DNA of 64,000 bases, taken from assembly GCF_904063065.1 (NCBI RefSeq), contig NZ_CAJFCL010000001.1, positions 186,001 through 250,000 on the forward strand, read 5' to 3'. The notes beneath the pieces are model-generated. The model made no database searches. It worked only from the letters and a program-made list of their open reading frames with translations, and was not told the DNA's origin. Shown here one piece after another: positions 63,955 through 64,000 of this stretch; position 1 is the stretch's first letter, and each line of letters opens with the position of its first letter. The DNA is from Pseudomonas paraversuta (GTDB taxonomy: Bacteria; Pseudomonadota; Gammaproteobacteria; Pseudomonadales; Pseudomonadaceae). Made by a program: the position numbers and the translations under genes.

Positions 63955-64000
63955 TTCAAAGCAGCCTCAGCCCATAAAGGGCGCCCATTTATCATTCAAA

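Overview
The window is a stretch of Pseudomonas chromosome, most likely from the P. fluorescens group. The evidence is the gene orders nrdA, flgE-flgD-flgC-flgB / cheR-cheV / flgA-flgM-flgN-ycgR and lysC-csrA-tRNA-Ser-tRNA-Arg, an AmrZ-type regulator, GC-rich third positions, sigma-54 and FliA promoters at the expected flagellar genes, and many copies of the pseudomonad REP motif (TGTAGGAGCGAGCTTGCTCG). The calls rest on reading motifs, start sites and layout by eye; no database search was run.

Layout. 0-2.2 kb: 3' part of nrdA. 2.5-6.3 kb: cytosine permease, PucR regulator and cytosine deaminase in one translationally coupled operon. 6.4-14.1 kb: flagellar and chemotaxis genes. 14.2-17.0 kb: an MFS transporter and a glutamine-synthetase-like enzyme. 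17.3-24.5 kb: a LacI regulator, an inositol-monophosphatase-family enzyme, an organophosphate-type importer, a KdgM-type porin and two tandem phytase-type histidine acid phosphatases. 24.6-29.7 kb: a tricarballylate-type tcuRABC set. 30.0-37.8 kb: a complete non-phosphorylating L-fucose pathway under a GntR regulator. 37.8-50.1 kb: a second sugar-acid gene set with a LysR regulator. 50.2-51.5 kb: nhaA behind a structured leader. 51.7-54.7 kb: poorly characterised genes. 55.7-58.0 kb: an NCS1 transporter and an Asp/Glu/hydantoin-racemase-family protein. 58.2-64 kb: a small membrane protein with its own sigma-54 promoter, phnN, amrZ, mgtE, five tRNAs in all (one of them at 55 kb), csrA and lysC.

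The best candidate for an undescribed system is the 17.3-24.5 kb locus. It holds every step needed to use phytate or other inositol phosphates: an outer-membrane pore, two periplasmic phytase-like enzymes, an inner-membrane organophosphate:phosphate-type carrier, a cytosolic inositol-phosphatase-like enzyme and a LacI repressor. The same palindrome (TGCACACGTGTGCA) lies in front of the phosphatase gene and again at the start of the porin gene, tying the parts into one regulon.

The fucose region is the second focus. L-fucose would enter through FucP, be interconverted between anomers by the mutarotase, oxidised to the lactone, hydrolysed to L-fuconate, dehydrated, oxidised again and split by an FAH-family hydrolase. 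The SDR plus FAH pair of this pathway recurs 10 kb downstream with a REP hairpin in the same gap, now joined to a DenD-like dehydrogenase, a beta-hydroxyacid dehydrogenase, an IlvD/Edd dehydratase and a XylX-like FAH protein. This part of the window is dense with REP hairpins, including a tandem array that reiterates the 3' end of the mutarotase gene and a hairpin whose loop carries twelve copies of an 8-bp repeat.
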